From positions 20,932,019-20,996,018 of the forward strand of contig CM073552.1 of assembly GCA_037074615.1 (NCBI GenBank): 64,000 bases of DNA, given 5' to 3'. The stretch's first letter is position 1. The number at the start of each line of letters is the position of its first letter. The DNA is from Leucaena leucocephala. Lineage: Eukaryota > Streptophyta > Magnoliopsida > Fabales > Fabaceae. The notes beneath the pieces are model-generated. The model saw nothing but the letters and a program-made list of their open reading frames with translations, was not told the origin of the DNA and made no database searches. A program made the position numbers and the translations under genes. Positions 58,720 through 64,000 of this stretch are shown here, piece by piece.

Positions 58720-58825
58720 GAATGAAGGTGCGATGATGATGAGATCAAATAATCTCGTTAATCTGATATTTTTCATGTGGAAAAACTTTCTCATCCATTC
58801 AAGTATTCTCTGAGTACCTTCATTC
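58720..58825 (+). ncRNA. C/D-box snoRNA
   Basis: A 2'-O-methylation guide RNA that works in the nucleolus. A perfect 10-bp terminal stem, GAATGAAGGT with ACCTTCATTC (58720-58729, 58816-58825), brackets a C box ATGATGA (58733-58739 or 58736-58742) and a D box CTGA (58810-58813). An internal D' box CTGA is at 58763-58766. The bases just upstream of D', AATCTCGTTAATC, are complementary to GATTAACGAGATT, which I recall as a universally conserved stretch of large-subunit rRNA. The fifth base before D' (58758) would place methylation on the second A of TTAACG. The guide before the D box has no target I recognise. It is free-standing with its own promoter. I do not assign a family name. Confidence 0.75.
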
Positions 58826-58829
58826 AGTA

Positions 58830-60528
58830 AAAGATTTTTCCATCTTCCGATGTCGTCAGTTTCTTATATTTTCCGTTTCTGTTCGGATCAGTAACTTGAG
58901 ATCTTTTGAAGAAGAAGAATGGTCGTCTGCTATTAAGATTTTCACATCACCAATTTTTCCTTTTTAAAGAATGCTGAGTATAATTAATACATTGAGCTGA
59001 ACACATCCATGTTTACCTTCAAATTATTAATTTTGTTTTAACTAGCGTTCTGGTTCAATTTTGTTCGTCTAGATTGTTTTGTTTTATTCGAATGTGTATG
59101 TGAAACAAACATAAAAAATAATTATATCAATAAAAAATTTAAATTATATTCTTCCTGTGGTCGAACATACACGGTTTTACAAAATGCTTGAACGGTAATT
59201 TTCCTTTTCTTTTTCTTTTGAATGATTTAACAGTACAATTTCAATATAAAATTTATTTTCAATATTTAATTTTAAATATAAAATTTATTTTTATCAATTT
59301 TTTAAATTATTTTTATTATATTTTTTAATAATAATTAAGAAAAAATAGATAGAGAAAAAAAATTAAAGAATATGATTAAAATATTTTAAAAAAATATTAT
59401 AAACAAGATAATAATTTATAATATTTTTTTTATATAATTTTTTTTGAAAAGTTATCCTAATTTAAGGGTAAAAGTGAAAATTTTTCTTTCTAAATGTTTT
59501 TAATATCAAGTAAAATAAATTATCAATTATTTATAGACCTAATACAATTAGAATATAATAAAATAATATTTTTTATAGATTAAATATATTTTAAATAATT
59601 ATATGGCTTTGAATCAATAATATTTTTAAAACATCCCTTATTAGCTTATTATAAGTAATCATATCCTAACCAAACACCACAAGAATTATTAGTGTATCAA
59701 TATCAATCAAATATATTCAATATATTAAATATATAACTTGTAGTGTCTATAAAAAATGTATTCCTTATAATTATTATTATAAATTGTCTTTTAGAGAAAA
59801 AAATCAATACAAAATATTAAGTGTTATGTAAAATTATCTAATTATTTTTCATTTTTTGTCCCTTTAAGTTTTAATAAGTGATTAATCTTGCAAATTGTGA
59901 ATTGAGGTTGTACATAATATTTTTTTTAACATATTTAATAATATAACATCTTTTTCTTAAGATACATCAAAGTATTATAAACATCTTATGACAAAGATTG
60001 AAAGGAGCGTAACATTTCCAATGTATCATTCCTTTCTAAAAATATAATCACTGAACACTTTTTTTTTTTTAAGTAATATATGATTGATTCTATCATAAAA
60101 GTCACATTATTGAAATCTCAACCGATAAACGCCTAAGGAACTTTACTTTGATATTCTACCATGAAAAGAGTCTTTTTAACAATATCTAAGAAACGGCAAA
60201 ACATGAGTAAATTTTAGAGTAAAGTAGTGTAAACTATCCTGATCTTATTTCTCGGTCCGGCTAATATTTTAATTTTATTTGTGGTATAATTTCACCTATA
60301 ATCTTTTTAATTTAGTACAATTTCATCCATAATCTTATTTCTCAAGTACTAAAAATTATATTAAATTAAAAATATTATGAGTAAAATTATACTACAAATA
60401 AGATTAGAATATTAGCCGCACATAAGAAAAAAGATCAAAATATTTGGTGTTATTATACCTTAAATTTTATATAACAACGGTAAAATGAGATTGGTAAGAA
60501 GAAAGAATGAAACAGCCTCCATAGATTT
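58830..60528. other. AT-rich spacer, no gene seen
   Basis: The first 150 bases may be precursor tail of the snoRNA transcript; the remainder is very AT-rich with no coding or RNA signal. Confidence 0.55.
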
Positions 60529-61867
60529 TCAGCCAGTAGGAGGAACTTCTCCCCTCATTATCCTCCATGGACCGCCATAAAACATGGGTTTCATAAGAGG
60601 CACAGCTTCCCCAGGATGCTCTTCCCAGTATTTTTCCTGTAATATTATAATATCACTTCTTATTTTAGTAATTCCAATATACATTCCAAGCAGAGTTCCA
60701 CAGTAATAGAATAAGCTTTCATGATATACTAACAAGCATTGAACAATATGCAGAGGCTAATCCAAGCATCATGATTTTCCATCCAAAATGATAACCATTG
60801 CCACAGTTTTATTATAAATGCTGAAGTGAATTTCTTGGACCAAAATAATGTAATGTTAGATATTAAAAGGCAAAATATCAGACAAGTTATCTCCTCCCAT
60901 GAATGGCAAAGTAAAACATGATCACTTTCAGATCACATTTTGGCGCAATAATTTGCTAACGAGAAAGGAAATTGATACATCAATGGAGATTAGAAGACAT
61001 AACCATCAAACCAGAAAAAAACTATAATCCTTTGCCAATCCCATATAACTCACAAGGAAATACCCCCTAGAAAAGCCATTTGCTGAAATCCATATTGAGA
61101 ACAGAAAACAGACTCTCTACTAAAGATGTGGCCAGAGAACATTCTTATAAAATAGTGCATTCTGTTCTAATGATAGACACCATAATCCAGCAAAAGCAGC
61201 ACACTGCCAGAGCTTTATGTTCTTTCTAATAGTGAAACCAAACCATCTTCCCTGGAGCCAGCAGTTCCGAGAAGATGGAAACAGGGGTAATAAAAACACA
61301 CTTCTTATCAAAGAATAAAGATAAAAATAAACCAACAATAACAGACAAGCCAAAGCAAGATGTGTAGCTTATGCTATAAGAATGGAATTCAAAGTAATCT
61401 ACATTAGAAGACTGATTGAATACACGTCTTATAATCCATACACTTGATAATTTCAACAATGAGTTTAACTTCCATGCCCCGGCATATTTAAGCACCAAAA
61501 TTGATTATTTCAAATAGTTCCTGGTACCAGCCAAACTTTATTAGCGTTTTCCTCATGATGACCAAGCAACATTAACAAAACCACAGCACTGCTGAGCAAA
61601 AGGCTAAACAAAAAACAAAGTAAATTTGGGCAACCCAAAAAAAAAAACACTTTCTCCGAAATTATATTGGAAAAAGAATAGAACCTTGTAGCGTTGCTCA
61701 GTGATAGCAGCCCCAATGACTCCAGTGTAGAAAGCAGCAACGTAAATGGTTACCAAAGGAGTGAAGGATTTGGGTCTTCTGTATGGCTCAATCATGTCCC
61801 AGAGAATGGTTCTCTCCCACTTCGTGTACAAATAATCTGAATACTTCCTCCATAGATAGCTGGCCAT
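60529..61867 (-). CDS. Small mitochondrial-type membrane protein, probable ATP synthase subunit
   Basis: 96 aa from two coding exons, 61867-61685 and 60636-60529 (GT-AG, phase 0). A further untranslated intron separates 61888 from a 5' exon ending at about 62638 (GTAAAG|GTGAGT). The protein has an amphipathic N-terminus (MASYLWRKYSDYLYTKWERT), a basic-proline turn (EPYRRPKSF), one membrane span (TPLVTIYVAAFYTGVIGAAI) and a hydrophilic tail ending RGEVPPTG. It matches a small conserved plant mitochondrial inner-membrane protein that I recall being linked to the F1Fo ATP synthase (Arabidopsis At4g30010-like); that function is from memory. The ATG directly precedes the conserved block and no earlier in-frame start fits. 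Confidence 0.75.
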
Positions 61868-62638
61868 TTCACTACCGCCCCTTAAACCCTGCAAATGGGC
61901 ATAAAAATTACTTCCAAAAATTGAAAACCACAAACAGAACTAAACCTAGCAGCAGGGATTCGACAAAAATAAGAAACAGAAAGCCCTTCAGTTTGGGGCT
62001 TTGACCAATAAACCCAGGGAGTGGGTGAGTTCATTTTTGGACGGAGGAGAATAGACAATAAAGGAAGGAAAGAACACTTTCTTTTCAACATTTTTGCAGA
62101 TTCATATTTGAATAAAACAAATTCTATGCTTATTTTTCCATTAATTCTTCTCAATCCATTCATACTATAAAATTCTTCTTAACAGTACAATTGAAGATGA
62201 TAATCAATCATGAAATTAAGATTAAGAGCTACATGGCTATTAAATTTTAAGGGAAACAAAAATAAAAGACAGAAAATTGGTCGGAAGGATTAGTCCATGC
62301 CTACTTATCGCTATTTCCCACATTCATACACCAAATTTTCAATTTTTCAACAAGGATGAATGTCTAATTCATATACCTCCACAAAGCACTTAAGCAATAT
62401 AGAAAGGTAGGAGTAGGAAACGAAAATTATCCAAGAAAGGAGACAACCCACGAATCATATTAACCACACGTTATAAAAACACTAACGTTCTATCCAGGTA
62501 AAAACAGAAGGGATTCAAAATAGTAAAAATACCAATGAAGACATTTATTCAAAACGAAAGGACTGTATTGCAATATGGCAGAACAATAAATAATGAGAAG
62601 ATGAAAGAGGCAAAGAACTAATTTCGATGCAACTCACC

Positions 62639-63264
62639 TTTACGACGGCGGACTACAAAGGCACGCAGGCACAGATGACGGCGCACACCGACGGGGGCGA
62701 CGAGCAAGCGCAAGCTCGAAACGCATCGTTTTTTTAACAGGTTTTCCTTTTTAATCTATTTTCCCCACATGTAGATTGCAGTTCTGATTTACGGCCCAGA
62801 GGCAGTTCTTGGCCCATTTAACAGCTTAAACCCAGTCCAAAGTGACTCAGTATTTGTTTGGATTAACAATTTAAAATCTCAATCAGTCTTGTTAATGGTG
62901 ATTTTAATCAACAAAGTCTGACATAATTGATAGATTATTTGGTCCCTTAAATATAATATCCTAAATTTAAATTAAGCCATATGCATAAAAAATACTTTAT
63001 TAAAAGAAACAATATTTATATAACTCAAGAGAATTAGTCTTTTACCATCATAAATACTTAATGCCATGCATATTCCTTAACAGTTCATAAAACTAGAAAT
63101 TCTCCAGTAGTTCAATTACAGAGACTTGCTTTTACATCTCATCAAGTTCTTTGCACAACATGCTGTCGCTATAAGACTCACCTTTATCATGCTTCTTGTT
63201 ATTGATCTGCTCTTGTTTGGTGTTAATTGATTAACTTACTGAAAAATATTCATGTTTTTGACAG
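62639..63264. other. Promoter side of the ATP-synthase-like gene and spacer
   Basis: 62639-62735 is GC-rich and fits the first noncoding exon and promoter of the minus-strand gene. The rest shows no upstream carboxypeptidase exons. Confidence 0.5.
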
Positions 63265-64000
63265 TGGCGATCATGATATGTGTGTCCCATTCACTGGAAG
63301 TCAAGCATGAGTTAATGCAATGGGATACAAAGTTGTGGATGAATGGAGGCCCTGGATGGTCAATAATCAAGTTGCTGGGTACTTCTATCACCATTCCTTC
63401 TTCTCTTATTTTCCTGATGAATGAATTTTCAAAAGGAACTTTATTTATAATAGCAACAAAAAAACCTTATCCCACTAGATAAAGTTGCTAAATAAATTTC
63501 ATGACGCCATTATACCTATTAACAATCAAATCTCTTGATTGATTGTTAATAAAAAAACTCTATTTATTGATGTTATTGATCGTTTTCTTTAGTTTACTTT
63601 TATACAATTTTAAAGAAATCTATACTGATAGATCTATTCTTATCACTATAGCTTCCAGTTATCTTTTTGGTGCATGTCCCAACTACTTCAAACAATTTTT
63701 TATTAATTTCTCTTCAATAGGCTCCATGCTTACTCTTCTTATATAATCATTCTGAATTTTATCTTTTCTTATTTACACATTCATCTCCACATTCTTATTA
63801 CTATTATCCTAACTTTATACTCTTGTCCCTTTAAAGCCCTTCATTGAATACCAGATAGCATTGTTGATCTTATCACTAAGAATCTTGACCTGATTTTCAG
63901 TTGAAATTCCTGTATTTGTTGCAGTTATATACAAGGGTATGATAAAAATCTGACCTTTATGACCATAAAGGTTTGTACACCAGAAAGTTTGATGACCAAA
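63265..64000 (+). pseudogene. Serine carboxypeptidase-like relic (SCPL20 type), partial
   Basis: Exon 63265-63378 carries the catalytic-Asp block GDHDMCVPFTGSQA, an in-frame TGA at 63308-63310 where the family has Trp, then VNAMGYKVVDEWRPWMVNNQ. Exon 63925-63970 continues in phase (YIQGYDKNLTFMTIK) and ends at a good donor; the next exon would carry the catalytic His beyond the window. Splice signals are intact: CAG before 63265, GT at 63379, GTTGCAG before 63925, GT at 63971. No exons for the N-terminal two-thirds are found in the 600 bases upstream, before the neighbouring gene. So the copy is 5'-truncated and has a stop. Confidence 0.8.
63455..63890 (-). mobile_element. Old, degraded LINE 3' end in the carboxypeptidase intron
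   Basis: Aligns by eye, with many changes, to the LINE at 8211-8680: CTTATCCCACTAGATAAAGT against CTTTTCCCATTAAATGGGGT, ATTTTATCTTTTCTTATTTA against ATCTTATCTTTTCTTGTATG, and TCCCTTTAAAGCCCTTCATT against TCCTTTTAAAGCCCAACATT. The reading frame is destroyed. Confidence 0.65.

Overview
This window is nuclear DNA from a dicot plant, most likely a woody rosid. The evidence is GT-AG split genes, AT-rich spacers, two TIR-NBS-LRR (TNL) immune-receptor loci (a class absent from grasses), an oleosin, the plant-specific Pol IV/V subunit NRPD2, and plant-type LTR, LINE (RTE-like), hAT and SINE elements. The species cannot be fixed from the sequence alone.

Layout. 1-2000 (-): a wrecked TNL that kept its TIR exon and C-terminal exons but lost NB-ARC and most LRRs. 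4796-11536 (-): an apparently intact five-exon TNL (1033 aa). Its 3.3-kb first intron holds a 5'-truncated, internally deleted LINE (16-bp target duplication) and a complete, young, non-autonomous LTR retrotransposon (TSD ATTGA, PBS, polypurine tract). The interior of the LTR element is a captured fragment of a CCCH-zinc-finger-type host gene. 14445-16098 (+): ATG10, the autophagy E2-like enzyme. 17438-24922 (-): a 14-exon DUF707 gene. A compact oleosin gene (22365-22799, -) with RY and G-box seed promoter motifs lies inside its proposed first intron. 26242-29146 (-): a DAR GTPase 3 (YlqF/RbgA-type, organelle ribosome assembly) copy with two frameshifts and a lost splice acceptor; a hAT element sits just upstream of its start.

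29.2-33.2 kb is a repeat-rich spacer. 33927-35240 (+): PHT4;6-type anion transporter in one coding exon. 37951-40965 (+): GPN3 GTPase, nine exons. 42308-43224 (+): UGT83A1-like glycosyltransferase pseudogene. 45610-51876 (-): NRPD2, the shared second-largest subunit of Pol IV and Pol V, seven coding exons, 1185 aa. 52.96-53.6 kb: an AT-rich minisatellite with an almost exact 80-bp period. 55145-55861 (-): four-span membrane protein of the MEE60 type. 56.6-58.5 kb: repeats and SINEs. 58551-58825 (+): a free-standing C/D-box snoRNA gene with site II, TATA and telo-box motifs, a 10-bp terminal stem and a guide complementary to 25S rRNA. 60529-61867 (-): a 96-aa mitochondrial-type membrane protein, probably a small ATP synthase subunit. 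63265-64000 (+): the start of a serine-carboxypeptidase-like relic carrying an in-frame stop, with an old LINE in its intron.

The genes do not form one pathway; this is ordinary mixed gene order with a decaying immune-receptor cluster at the left. Three tRNA-type SINE families are each represented by two or three copies, so the window documents repeated retroposition. I do not see a clearly new multi-gene system. The most unusual items are the gene-capturing retrotransposon in the TNL intron, the stand-alone snoRNA gene next to a SINE, the oleosin nested in another gene, and the damaged DAR GTPase copy.
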